The notes below the pieces were generated by a model. That model did not search any database. It was not told the DNA's origin and saw nothing but the letters and a program-made list of their open reading frames with translations. The position numbers and the translations under genes are program-made. Shown piece by piece: positions 21,901 through 34,090 of a DNA stretch of 64,000 bases; within the stretch, counting starts at the first letter, position 1; every line of letters starts with the position of its first letter. The DNA comes from Medicago truncatula (Eukaryota > Streptophyta > Magnoliopsida > Fabales > Fabaceae): the NCBI RefSeq assembly GCF_003473485.1, contig NC_053042.1:43125262-43189261 (forward strand), given 5' to 3'.

Positions 21901-24517
21901 ATTTGCTTATGGCCAAACAGGATCAGGAAAAACTTTCACCATGGTAAGATACAGTTGAGGTTATCATCTGAATCTTTTTGAAAATTTCCCTGTTAATTTT
22001 GTTGAAATGCAGAATGGACTTAAAAAATAATCGTAATATACAGTTGAAATTGTGACCTTGAATATTTTGATGATGTTTTTCGTATTTTTTGTATTTGAAA
22101 TGTAGACTGGACCAAAAGAGATCACAGAAAAAAGCCAAGGTGTAAATTACAGGGCTCTAAGTGATCTGTTTTATACAGCGAATCAAAGAAAGGACACTTT
22201 TCGCTATGATGTTTCTGTTCAGATGATTGAAATATATAATGAGCAAGTCAGAGATCTATTGGTTACTGATGGAACAAACAAAAGATATCCTTTTAGTTGT
22301 TACATTAAAATTGTAGAATATATAACCAATTTCTTCTTTGATTTTTGTTTTTAAATACCAGTTATTCTAACAATGAAATAAGCCTTTATTGGTGGTGCTT
22401 TCCCTTAACCATTCATACATTAGAAATTCGTAGTAACTCTCAAAGAGGGCTAAGTGTACCAGATGCAAGCCTTGTTCAAGTATCATCAACAAATGATGTT
22501 ATTGAACTGATGAACCTGGGTCATAAGAACCGCGCAGTCGGAGCAACAGCCCTTAATGACCGTAGCAGCCGATCTCACAGGTGTATATCCTATTTATTGT
22601 CTTGTTTTCCACAACTGTTTTTGTGACATTTTTGTTATACATTACTTGACTATTGACTTCTTTAATATATATTTGGCAGTTGCTTGACTGTACATGTTCA
22701 AGGAAGAGACTTGACATCTGGAGCTGTCTTACGCGGATGCATGCATCTGGTTGACTTGGCAGGAAGTGAGAGGGTCGACAAATCTGAGGCGACGGGTGAT
22801 AGATTGAAAGAGGCACAGCATATTAACAAATCTCTTTCAGCTTTGGGTGATGTCATTGCTTCTCTTGCTCAGAAAAACCAACATGTCCCTTACAGAAATA
22901 GCAAACTCACACAATTACTCCAAGATTCACTTGGTAAGTTTTAAGAAGTTGGTTTGCTACATTTTCGACTGCTGTATTCTTTTCTAGTCCTCAGTTATAC
23001 AATTCTATTAAGTTTGTGTTTTTCATTATGTTGTTTGGGCAAACTTCAGGAGGACAGGCCAAGACACTAATGTTTGTTCACATTAGTCCCGAGGCCAATG
23101 CTGTTGGAGAAACAATTAGCACATTAAAATTTGCAGAAAGAGTTGCTACAGTTGAACTTGGTGCTGCCCGAGTCAACAAGGATGGGGCAGATGTCAAAGA
23201 GCTCAAAGAACAGGTTTTTTTTCCGAAATTTGACCTCCTAGTTCTTCATAATAGTCTTATGAAGCCTTACCTCGTCAGTTAAGTTAAAAAAATTCAATCC
23301 TGTTTCAGATTGCCAGCCTTAAGGCGGCATTGGCAAGAAAGGAAGGAAATTTAGAACATTCTATATCTGGAAGCTCTGGAAAATGTAGGACAGCAGCTAG
23401 TGAACGGTCACCTTATCATGCAAGCCAGCGGGCTGCAGATATCATGGATGATCCCTTTGGATGCCGGCAACCAGTGATTGATGTTGGCAACTTAGAGGTA
23501 TGTATATTTTTTGTTGTTGATAAAAAAATTATTTCCCTGATTTTACAAAATGATATCTTATGGAAATTTATTTGGGTGATCCCTTTGGATGCCGGCTATT
23601 CCTTATTGATATCTTATGGATATTTTAAACTGGTTATGCAGCTTCTGAGCAATACCATATCGAGACAAAGAACTCAAAGCTTTGATTTTGATGAGACATT
23701 AACAAATTCACCACCCTGGCCCCCAGTGAATAGTCTTGTTCAAAATTGTGTGGAAGACGATAAAGAAACCGGTACAGGAGAGTGGGTTGATAAGGTTATG
23801 GTAAACAAGTTAGATGTGAACAAGACCGGCAACATGTTAGGGTGTTGGGAAGCAGATAATGGGAACTTATCTGAGGAATTTTATCAGAAATATCTTCAAG
23901 ATTCTTCCAAAGTATACTCGGAACGATCCTATAATATGTTCATGAGAGGCAACCAGTTTAACATTGCTGGTTCGGATGACACTGATGATGTCGATGCTGC
24001 AACCAGTGATTCCTCAGAACATGACTTGCTTTGGCAATTTAATCATTCGAAAGTTACAAGCGTAGCCAACGGAAATGAATCAAAGGGTAGGAGATTTGTC
24101 ACAAAGTCAGCTAAAAGCACAGAATTGAGGTAATGCAATATGCTCCTCTTTAATAATGCTCATAGGGTTCACTTAGATATGTTACTATGAGTTTAATATT
24201 TATACACCGTCAGTGTTTACATATGTCAACTAATTTAATGAGTTTAAAAACACATAGTTTTTCATTCTCGAGAAATAATGTATAAACTTATCATTGAACA
24301 CATGTAAAATATTAGCAGTGTTGCCTGTGCATACAATTTTGAACATGTTATTATTCATATTAATGATTTTTTTTGCAATTTTTGCAGCAAGAATAGCATT
24401 CATTCTTCTACTGCTCCTTCACCTTCAAGGAAACAAACAAATGGTGTCGCACATCGAACACCAACAAGGCAACCAGCTCCAGTTGACATGAAACGTAAAA
24501 CTGGGACTAGAAAGTGA
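18964..24517 (+). CDS. Kinesin-14 motor with calponin-homology domain (KIN-14, ATK4/KP1 type)
   Basis: Nineteen exons give a 1,009-residue protein: 18964-19072, 19177-19343, 19429-19572, 19746-19982, 20084-20155, 20586-20654, 20805-20879, 20966-21097, 21188-21269, 21381-21476, 21580-21753, 21837-21943, 22106-22284, 22419-22580, 22680-22933, 23050-23213, 23309-23497, 23642-24129, 24388-24517. All phases agree. A calponin-homology domain (about residues 39-160) may bind actin. A coiled-coil neck (about 270-394) precedes a motor domain (about 395-725) with P-loop GQTGSGKT, switch I NDRSSRSH and switch II DLAGSE. The neck before the motor marks a minus-end-directed kinesin-14. The C-terminal tail is Ser-rich and ends in a basic patch. 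The family links microtubules with actin or organelles. The intron at 22285-22418 is AT-AC. At intron 4 a second donor/acceptor pair (19,986/20,103) also keeps frame. Confidence 0.9.
22285..22418 (+). other. U12-type AT-AC intron in the kinesin gene
   Basis: The intron opens ATATCCTTTT and closes with AC. CCCTTAAC, a close match to the U12 branch consensus, lies about 10 bases before the 3' end. Only these borders restore the frame [11 protein letters not shown] across the junction. No GT-AG pair nearby does so. Confidence 0.85.
23449..23596. repeat. Exon piece duplicated into kinesin intron 17
   Basis: TGATCCCTTTGGATGCCGGC occurs in exon 17 (23,449-23,468) and identically in the following intron (23,577-23,596). 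TGATATCTTATGGA also occurs twice in the intron. Confidence 0.85.
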
Positions 24518-25540
24518 ACATGTCATTTCTTGTTAAGCATTTTAAAAGGGTGATTTTTTTTTTTTTCCTTTTATTATTTGTTTGTTCCTTCACAATTTTT
24601 TAGTTCGAGGGGAGAGCTTTCACACAAAAGAAAAAAAAATCATATATATTTTTTTTGCTGGGTTTATGCTTGTAATAGTTTTGTAATTTGTTGTATTTAC
24701 ACAGATAATGGAGCAATAATGCCCGTTGCTTGTACATGGCATGACATTCTTTTATTTAACATTAGAGCTTTCAGGTTTTGTAAAAATTGCAACAATTGTC
24801 TGATTTGATTTGCTACTTCCAGTCAAATTTATCTCTTATCTCCTCTTGGTTTTCCCCCTTTCTCTTAAATTGCTGTACTTTATATTAAATTTTCTCACTT
24901 TTATTACGTTGATATTCTCGTTTGAATTTTGGCTACGCGGTGAGTGTCAAACAAGCAACAACAAATGGCATATGAATTAATTTGTAAGATATTCTCAAAA
25001 TTAACCTAGTATTATGTATGATTCTATAATGCCTACACAATGCTAAACGGCGGCTTGACTATGGTTTTCCCTAGTAGACGGTGTTTGACGAGTAAATCAG
25101 TTGTCCTTCCACGTAATCTGTAAAGCTTACGCTGCGAATGCTTCACTTTCCTCAATAGCTCGTGAAGAGCAGTAGATATCAGAGTTCCCTTGGATAGTTG
25201 GATCTGAATGCATCCCCTTGGAACCTCATGGTTGTTTATTGTTAAATTTGTTTCGTGCTCAATATCTTACTGACCTGATGTGCTACTGTATCCACAGTCC
25301 AGACGACAGTGGTATAGGCATACGAACCTTGACCATATATCTCGTATCATAGCCTAGAAACCCAACCATATCATATCATGCTACTTAGTATGTCATTCAT
25401 ATCATGTTCAAATCAGTGTTTGATCATATTCGACATCACAAGTCTAAACTCTCCTTCAAGTCAACAAGGGATTGAGCACTTGCTAAACCACCAAACCAAT
25501 GTTCATCACTTTCACCCCAAACCCATATGGATGTGATTAA
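24518..25540. other. Kinesin 3' UTR and intergenic DNA
   Basis: The first 300 bases are probably the kinesin 3' UTR. About 25,030-25,500 is less AT-rich than its surroundings but I recognise no gene in it. Confidence 0.45.
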
Positions 25541-25570
25541 CTAGTATTTCCACCCGTGCAACGCACGGGC
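25541..25570 (-). mobile_element. Helitron 3' terminus
   Basis: On the minus strand: hairpin CCCGTGC-GTT-GCACGGG (plus 25,553-25,569), eight bases, then CTAG (25,541-25,544) next to a host T. It is the same terminus type as the Helitron at 13,382. The matching TC end should lie to the right but I could not find it. Confidence 0.6.
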
Positions 25571-25638
25571 AAACAATCATTTTTCGTGGCTTTAACATAT
25601 TATTACTCTAAACATACCACCTAAATACAAATTTATAA

Positions 25639-26476
25639 GGGGGCGTTTGTTTCCCTTCTGAAAAAAATATTCCCAGGATTCTTACGTTGGAACTAAACAT
25701 GTCTTTGTTTGGTAGATAAGAACAAAAAAATAAGCCCAGGAATAAATAATTCCTAGGAACAAAAAAACGCCCATGTTTACCCACGTTCTCCTCAATTTTA
25801 TTCCCATGAGATGGGGTTGGGAAAACTTTATTCCCGGTAACCATAAACCCATGAGATGAAATGAAAATCCATTATTACCCTTTTATTTCACCATCGTAAC
25901 AAACTGAAATGATGAGGATCCCTTATATTGTTGAATTAATGTTAGTTAATGAGTCAATAAAGTGATTGAAAACTCTCTAATACTAAATGCAATTGCATCA
26001 CCAGTGTATAAATAATAGAGTACGTATAAGTTCTTGACCCAAAAAAAAAAAAAATTACGTATAAGTTGCTTTATTGTCTACATGGACTAGACTCCATTTT
26101 CGTAAAGCATATGCATAAAAATAACAATGCAGAAAGGATCGGATTGACATCATTTACATGTGGTTACTTGCTGATTGATTTCCTTGAATGCTTCTTTGTA
26201 GAATTTTCTTTTTCCAGTTCATGTTTAATTAGTTGGTTTTCTATTTCTTATTAAACGGGTAAAATTGGAATTACATCATTCATTTTCAGGAACAAATTTT
26301 GCAATACAAACACATTTCAATTATTCTCAGTTTCTTTTTTAATAAAATTCCCAGGAACAAAACTATTTAACCAAACACTTTTTTCATATTTTCCTAGGAA
26401 TAAAAATCACACCTTTATATTCCAGAAAAAGATAATTCCTGGGAATAAATTGTGTATCCATGAAACAAACGCACCC
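25639..26476. mobile_element. Tourist-like (PIF/Harbinger) element, 838 bp
   Basis: The left end GGGGGCGTTTGTTTC and the reverse complement of the right end GGGTGCGTTTGTTTC differ at one base. TAA flanks both sides (25,636-25,638 and 26,477-26,479). The inside is rich in TTCCTAGGAAT / TTCCCAGGAA motifs shared with the copy at 9,760. Non-coding. Confidence 0.75.
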
Positions 26477-26479
26477 TAA

Positions 26480-27316
26480 TGTGTGGTTAGAGAAAACAGA
26501 TTATGTTGTCATCATAAAATTCAATATGTCATTGATTAAAATTTACTTTGATGCTATTAAAAGCAATTACATATCCTTGATAAATAACAATGAATACTCG
26601 TTTTGCCCTCTAAATAACAAAAAAAAAAGTAGTCAATACTTTCAATAGCAATTAATCCAAAAAAAAAAAAAATCTTGTGGAAGATAGATGCATCATCTCT
26701 ATTTAGCTCCAAAGTTATCTACAACAATAACCAAAGGTTTTTGCACCATATAAATCTAAATTCAATAATTCAAATTGACAATTGAGCTTAGAATATAGAC
26801 AAATTCATACCTGATAAGATAATTTCTACAACCAATACCCTTTGTGCAACCAATACCTTCTTTGTGCAACCAATACCCTTTTATTTGATTGTCAGATAGC
26901 TTCTCGAGATGATCCTTGACCATTACTCAATCCTTTATATTAAGGAGCTTTGATAACACCCCGACAATATTTTCTAAGAAAATGAAAGAGAAAAACATGA
27001 TCTCAATGTGAAAATGAGAGAAATGAACACCGTATTTATAGATCAACCTCACGCTACAAGAAATGTCTTTTTTTTTTAGAGAACAAGAAATGTTGTATGT
27101 GGCGCAAAGGATCTCACATCTTTTCGTGCTCCGCAAGTAACTCTCGTGACACGAAATTATTCTTTATTATATTTTTTAATATTTATAAATTTGTTAAAAT
27201 GACATATAATTTGAGACGGAGAGAATGAATTTTACATATTTTTACGAAACTTATACTAAGGAGATAAAAAAAACTATATTCTAAATTATTATATATACAT
27301 TTTTTTTTTGGGTGAA
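26480..27316. other. Intergenic region, no gene seen
   Basis: AT-rich, with a short local repeat of CAACCAATACC near 26,830-26,880. No gene family recognised. Confidence 0.5.
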
Positions 27317-27333
27317 AATTTATTATATTTTTT

Positions 27334-27463
27334 TTTTGTCAAATAGCCTAGTGGCTAGAACTCACACAATTTAATTGTGGAGAAGTGGAGTGTCCGGGGT
27401 TCGAACCCCGGCTCCTGCATATAAAATGCAATATACTACCAACTAAGCTAAGCTCACGGGGAT
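27334..27463 (-). mobile_element. tRNA-derived SINE, intact ends
   Basis: Minus-strand order: GAGCTTAGCTTAGTTGGTAG (A box), GGGGTTCGAACCCC (B box), then an A-rich tail. It is flanked by the 17-bp duplication AATTTATTATATTTTTT at 27,317-27,333 and 27,464-27,480, with the tail at the expected end. Confidence 0.8.
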
Positions 27464-27713
27464 AATTTATTATATTTTTTAAAAGACCAAAATATTATGT
27501 TTTAATTTTCTTAATGGTGGCAATTTAGATAAACTTGTTTAGTTTTTTTTTTAAAAAATTAATAATTTGAGATGGAGAAAGCATTAAATAAAGTGCAAGT
27601 TGGAAGAAGGCTGCGGCGTCGCGTACCCTGATTGGTGATTTACCCATCATTTTCACTGTTGCACTAATCAGACTATTCCATTTCTCTCCATCACCACCAT
27701 CCAAACTCTTTCA

Positions 27714-30700
27714 ATGGCGCTCTACGTTCTATCACGCCGTTTATCAACCAAATCAACCTCACCAACACTCTTCACCTTTCGTTACTTCTCATCAACCACT
27801 ACCTTCAGAGAAGAACGCGACACATTCGGACCCATTCAAGTTCCCTCCGATAAACTATGGGGAGCACAGACTCAACGATCTTTGCAGAATTTCGATATCG
27901 GTGGTCCCCGTGAACGTATGCCTGAACCTATCATTCGCTCTTTCGGCATCTTGAAAAAATGCGCTGCTAAGGTTATTTTTCGTTTTTTATTTTTTGAAAA
28001 TTGTGTTATTGTATGGATTTGATTGATGAAATGTGATTTAGGTTAATATGGAGTATGGTCTTGATCCTACTATTGGAAAAGCGATTATGAAGGCCGCGCA
28101 AGAAGTTGCTGATGGAAAGCATAATGATCATTTTCCTCTTGTTGTTTGGCAAACTGGAAGTGGTACTCAAAGTAACATGAATGCTAACGAGGTTTGTATC
28201 ATCCTACGTTTGGATTTATTTATGAAAATTTGATTTTGGCTTATTTGTTGACAATGACCACTTGTTTTGGAGAGATTATGAAAATAGCTTTTGGTTATGT
28301 TTGGTTGGCTTACTTGAGCTTATATGGCATAAACAGACTAAGTGATTGGACTCAAGAGCTTATATAGAAACAGCCAATGGCATGTCCATAAGTTGTTTTC
28401 AGCTTATTTCCATAAGCTTTGCAGGATAGTTTATGAAAACAACTTATAGCTTGTATGAGAATGGTTGGACTTTATTTTATCTTTTGTTGCAGAATTAGTT
28501 TATACATAAGAACTTATATAATAACTGTTCTTAGAAATCGTGGTTGGGTCTAACACAACCCCACAGAACCGGCTGGTAAGTTGAGGATTGCCTCCACTTA
28601 TAAACACATTGTCAGGCTATCTCCTATCCGATGTGGGACTCTTCACACCCCGTCACGACCAGCACTATTGGGCTTGGTTCGTGGACATAAATGGTGGGTG
28701 GTCCGATAGTGGAAACCTGATAGCAGGTGGCCCAATGGACCTTGGAGGAGGCTCTGATACCATCTTAGAAATCGTGTTGGGCCTAACACAACCCCACAAA
28801 ACCGGTTTGTGAGGTGAGGATTGCCCCCACTTATAAACACGTTGTCAAGCCATCTCCTATCTGATGTGTTACTCTTTAACAACTGTCTACTATAAGCGTT
28901 TAATTAAGTTGCTTATCCAAACAGGACCCATGTCATGTTTATGTGCTGTCTTTGTTGATTTTAATAAGCTCTTCACGATAGCGTGTGAAAACAGTCTGCA
29001 ACTTATATGAAAACAATTTAACTAATTTTTCTTCTTCTTTAGTTATGAACTTATATGATAAGTGTTTAATTAAACTATTTATCCAGATGTACTCTCATGA
29101 CTATTGTGTGGCTGTGCCGAACTTGAAGGTCTTGTTATTGAAATTATTATACCCCATGTTTAAGGATCTTAGATTACTGAACTTATGACAGTAAAATAAA
29201 TATTAATCTGTATTGTATATCATAGATGGTTGTGCTAAAGACTTGAGAATCTATTTAGTTTTTCCCAGTTTCTGTTTATTTTGGACAGTGAGGATAATTT
29301 GACTTACATAACCTTTCCATTTGATCACTGCAGTGGCCTATTATGAAATAAGAAAGTTTGTGGTTGAATCCTTTTCAGGTTATTGCAAACAGAGCCTCAG
29401 AGATTCTTGGCCATAAGCGCGGTGAGAAGTTTGTGCACCCAAATGACCATGTCAATATGTCACAATCTTCTAATGATACATTTCCAACTGTAAGTCGTTT
29501 GTACATCTTATGCAATTTCATCTTCAAAAATTTCTTGTTAATCACTTTTTGTGGAGTGCAATTCCTTGTAAACTGTTTCTTATTTCTTTAATATATGTAT
29601 GTTTCTCTCTTTCCAGGTGATGCACATTGCCGCTGGAACTGAAATAAACTCAAGACTAATCCCCAGCTTGAAGACATTACATGCTACACTTGACGCAAAG
29701 GTTTGAATTGTATATGTTTAGACAAGTTATAATACATTTAGAAAACTGAAACAAATTTTTGCTAATCTTTCATTGCCTGTGATCCTTTGTATGGAAATTA
29801 CAATTTAGCAATTTTGTGTGGTTGCCTGAGGGTATAAGACTTCTGACATGGCAGGGAGGGGCTCTATGAATGTCTAATGTCTATATCTGGTTTAAAAACT
29901 GCAGTTAGCTGAACTGTTTCTGTACCGCGATTGACCAAACCATTTCAAACTAAGAAAACCGGATTAAATATAAGCGGAATTTAGTGGTCAGGTTTACTTC
30001 AGTGTATTTAAATTCAGTTTATTAGTTTAGCACAGTTCTGTTTTTTTTTTTGCCCACCTCTACTGTTAACTCATGTGCCATCCTGGTAAGGCGGGAACTT
30101 TGAGTTGTTTACATTAGACCTGACATGCTTCCTTCATGCTATGTACTATGTAAAACTCTATCATATAAATGTGAAAATCATGCCAGGTTAACATGTTATT
30201 CACCTAACCTGTTCTTATGGCTCTGGTCATTTTACAGATCCAATTCTGATATTATCAGTACATGTCTCCCTTTGTTGAATCCTTGCAACTTGCATGATTA
30301 ATTATTTTCTGGTCTTGTGGTTTTGGCTGGCTCTTTCTTGCAATGTTCCTTTTGGTCTATCATATATGCAATTTTCATTTGCAAACAATATATTGTGACA
30401 GGAAACATTTTAGTAACCTCGTAACTTTCATAAAAATTTTCTTTATCTTAGTCTCTAAGATGGAATTTTATAAACTAGAGACACTTGTGTTGCAATTGTT
30501 TCTCCTTAGATCCCATTTATCAGTGTGTTGACTATATCAGTATTAACTTACTTTGTGCTTTTATTTAAAAAATTTTTTTTTACCAGTCGATTGAATTTAA
30601 AGATATAGTCAAGATTGGGCGCACTCATACTCAAGATGCTACACCTTTGACTCTCGGACAGGAGTTTAGTGGGTATACTACACAAGTAAGCTTACTTTCA

Positions 30701-33700
30701 TTTGGTTTTTGATGTTGTGTATTTTGTTTATCATTGCCTCATTAGTATGCTTTGTAAAATCATGACAGTTTGTGGGGAGGGGTTTCTCACAACTTTTTCC
30801 TTTATTGACAGCTGAAGTATAGTCTTGATCGTGTGATTACCATTTTGCCGCGTATGTATCAGGTTTGAAACTCAAGCACAAACTTTAAATTCTTGTTCTT
30901 CACCTGTATGATTCTGGAGTTCTGACTTAGTAGTTGTTACTTGAGCAGCTTGCCCAGGGTGGTACCGCTGTAGGGACTGGATTGAATACAAAGAAGGGGT
31001 ATGCATGCTTCCTGATCGCTAAGCACTTGTTTTTCTCATATTTGACAGCTACCAAAATGAAAGTTATAGCGTCTTTCTTTTCACTCCTTTTGGCATATTT
31101 TATTTGATATGAGCTTTTTGTCCGGCAATTGTTTCCTACTATCATCAAATACCTAAAAGTATGGACTCTACCGGAATAGTAGTGCATGTGCATTTTTCAT
31201 GTTTGGCTTTAAATTATAATGGATGTAATTGTTGAAAATTAGACAACATTTTCTCTGAAGATCTTATGGATATGATATGGGTTCGTTTTATCATAAAAAT
31301 TGATGTGCTAGGGCAGCCTGTTTAAGCTGAAAAAAACATGTGGTTTAACTTAAAGGAAGTAAATTTGGTTAAACAGTGATAATTTGCTGGATGATTTCAG
31401 GTTTGATGTTAAGGTGTCACTAGCAGTAGCTACGGAAACAAATCTGCCCTTTGTAACAGCAGAAAATAAGTTTGAGGCTTTGGTTTGTCGCTAAAACTTT
31501 TTATTTTCCTTGTCTTTAATCTGTCTGGTGCTCTTTTTCATCACGCTAGTTTTTTCCGCATATCTTGGTATCTTGCATCATATGCAGAAAAATATTGACT
31601 TGCAGTGCGTTCTTATTCCTCCATTTTCAGGCTGCCCACGATTCTTTTGTTGAAACTAGTGGAGCCCTCAACACAATTTCGGCTTCTTTAATGAAGATAG
31701 CTAATGATATACGGTTATTAGGAAGGTAGAATGCTAGAAATCTAACTGACAAATTGCTTTTATATGACTGTGCATGTGTTTGTGTAGAAAACAATTCTTT
31801 AATGGGTGTTATGGATTCTATCTTATTGTAGTGGTCCCCGTTGCGGTCTTGGTGAACTCATTCTTCCTGAAAACGAACCGGGAAGCAGTATTATGCCTGT
31901 AAGAACCTCATGCTTAGTTAATATACATTTGTGGCAAGAGTTTTTTTAATTGTTACTACTATAGCTTATTATTTTGTTAGCCTTAGAATTGGGATTTGAT
32001 TCATGCCACAACCTTATTCTGTTTCAGGGGAAGGTTAACCCTACCCAGTGTGAGGCTTTGACTATGGTCTGTGCACAGGTAATTATCAATTCACTCTTCA
32101 TTTTATTTAAAATACTCGTGTTGTGAATTTTGACTTGCAAAAAGCTTGTACGACTTGTAATACAGTTACGCAATTTGAATTATATGGTTGCTAATAGGGT
32201 CCATGGTAGGGGGTAGGGGTGATACATAAAATATTGACAGTTTACAGTTACACTAACAAAGAGAAACAGAACAAGATGGCAAGCTGGTGTGAGGGAGGGA
32301 GCTAGTTATGTTAGTGAGGTGGTTGAAGTTTGTTAGAGGAAAGAGTGTGTCCGTTGGTAGTATTAGGAGGAAAGTGCTGAGCTGAAGAGAAGGACAAGAT
32401 TAAGAGAAGGACAAGATTTTTTAGCATAAGGCTGGGTATGCAAGGGGAATAGTCTCTCTGTTGGAGCTTTGAGCTCGGGGAATCACTGTTGAATTTCCTT
32501 GAATATTGAATAATACAGTTATTCGTGCTCTTTTTTATAAATTTCCTTGCAATTATATCCTTCATTTTAGTTTTGGTTGGCTATTTAGTTCCTTAACAGT
32601 GACTAAATTTCTGAATAGATGTTATGATCATGTGCTTCAGGTCATGGGAAACCATGTTGCAATCACTGTGGGAGGATCAAATGGTCATTTTGAGCTCAAT
32701 GTATTCAAGCCAGTGATTGCCAGTAATCTCCTGCAAGTATGTTTCATATCCTTTATTTTGTTATGTATGTTATTTCTAACTTATAAATCATGCAAACGAG
32801 GAACTTCTACCTAGGTTTTAACTTGGTTCAAATATGTTACCTTACCTGATTCTAGGTTGATGTAAACTTGATAATGTGTATATATATTAGTATAATATTA
32901 TCTAAAAGCAGCTGAATCATTTTCTATTTAGTTGTACTTGAACTTTTTGAACTGGTCTAAGCTTGGTGCATAAAAAGAAGTTCTGTGCATTGGAGCAAAG
33001 ATTAAATTAAATACTATATTTCCTTTCTGTCAGTTTGGCAACGTATATTTCTCTGATGAAAGTCAGATGGACTTGGCTAGAATGTTGCACAAACTCTTTG
33101 CTATGTTGGCAAAGTAGAAAATGGGAAGGAAAGATACTTCAGATATGTTGTGTTTATTTAGGCTGCTTGTATGTTTTTGTGATGACATGGTAATAGTATA
33201 TATATATATATATGGTAGTGTCCAAAAAAAGAAGATAAATCCAGGCCGTGTGAATGAACGGGCACCTGTTGGCTTTTGTTTTGATTCCAAATTTATGCAA
33301 TATGGAATACCTTAAAGATGTACTTAAATGCTCACGATATTTATTTTGATTCTGTAGTCGGTGAGACTGCTTGGAGATTCATGTGCTTCCTTTGAAAAGA
33401 ATTGTGTAAGAGGTATTCAAGCTAATAGAGAAAGAATTTCAAAGCTATTGCATGAGGTGAGTTGACTACTTGTTTGCATTTTGAAACAAAATGTGTATCA
33501 AATCTCCAAACCCTTATCTAATGCATGTTGTTGTTTCACTTTTCATTCACCCTTCCAGTCACTCATGCTGGTCACATCCTTGAACCCGGTAAGTTTCCTC
33601 CTGTCTTCTCCTGTAGCTCACTAAATTTCACATGCGTTTGAAACTGAGTTTAATTTGTCTGTTCCAGAAAATTGGTTATGACAAGGCAGCTGCAGTTGCC

Positions 33701-34090
33701 AAGAAAGCCCACAAAGAGGGGTCTACACTTAAGGTGATGATGTTGCCTAGTTATTCTTGTTTTTTCTGTTTCTCTTCAGCAATTTGACCCCTCTCTATGA
33801 ATATTTAAAAGAAAATGACATTAATTCTTAACAAATTCTATGTTAGAAGCATATACCTCTAAAAGTACCATTTCGACTCTTATATTGGTTTGAGTATCAT
33901 TGACACTAGTATAGTTTGTATGGATGAATTTATTCCTATTACATGATTTCTACATACTGGTTCAACAAATTTTCTGAAGTATTGAAATTGAAATGATGAT
34001 CAGGAAGCTGCATTAAAGCTTGGAGTGCTGACTTCTGAAGAGTTTGACAGTCTTGTGGTTCCCGAGAAAATGCTTGGCCCAAGTGATTGA
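27714..34090 (+). CDS. FUM1: Fumarate hydratase (fumarase), class II, mitochondrial
   Basis: Converts fumarate and water to malate in the TCA cycle. Sixteen exons give 491 residues: 27714-27971, 28042-28191, 29379-29489, 29617-29700, 30587-30685, 30812-30862, 30949-30998, 31401-31482, 31631-31725, 31832-31898, 32028-32078, 32641-32736, 33358-33456, 33559-33588, 33668-33733, 34004-34090. All introns are GT-AG and the phases sum correctly. The first 30 residues are Arg/Ser/Thr-rich without acidic residues, as in a mitochondrial presequence. Class II landmarks are [11 protein letters not shown] (about 125-135), NDTFPT, the catalytic-histidine segment [12 protein letters not shown] (about 212-223) and the signature GSSIMPGKVNP (about 344-354). 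Length and exon number match what I recall for Arabidopsis FUM1. Introns 2 and 4 are long; intron 2 holds transposons. Confidence 0.95.
28300..28930. mobile_element. Degraded MITE-like element in FUM1 intron 2
   Basis: The left edge TATGTTTGGTTGGCTTA and the right edge GCTTATCCAAACAGGACC look like decayed inverted ends, with GCTTATA-type repeats between. The TRIM at 28,529-28,881 sits inside it. A related piece follows at about 28,950-29,090. Confidence 0.4.
28529..28881 (-). mobile_element. TRIM (miniature LTR retroelement), fossil
   Basis: Two 119-bp direct repeats (28,529-28,647 and 28,763-28,881) flank a short non-coding centre. TGGTATCAGAGCC (minus strand, 28,762-28,750), a primer site matching initiator-Met tRNA, directly abuts one repeat. 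ACTGT flanks the whole at 28,524-28,528 and 28,882-28,886. It never had coding capacity. The two repeats differ by roughly a tenth, which suggests an old insertion. It interrupts the MITE-like sequence in FUM1 intron 2. Confidence 0.8.

Noticed and set aside
27334-27463. tRNA gene
   Set aside because: Target duplication and A-rich tail show it is a SINE.
32311-32565. Minus-strand frame of 84 codons in fumarase intron 11
   Set aside because: Intronic, no recognisable domain, no splice context.
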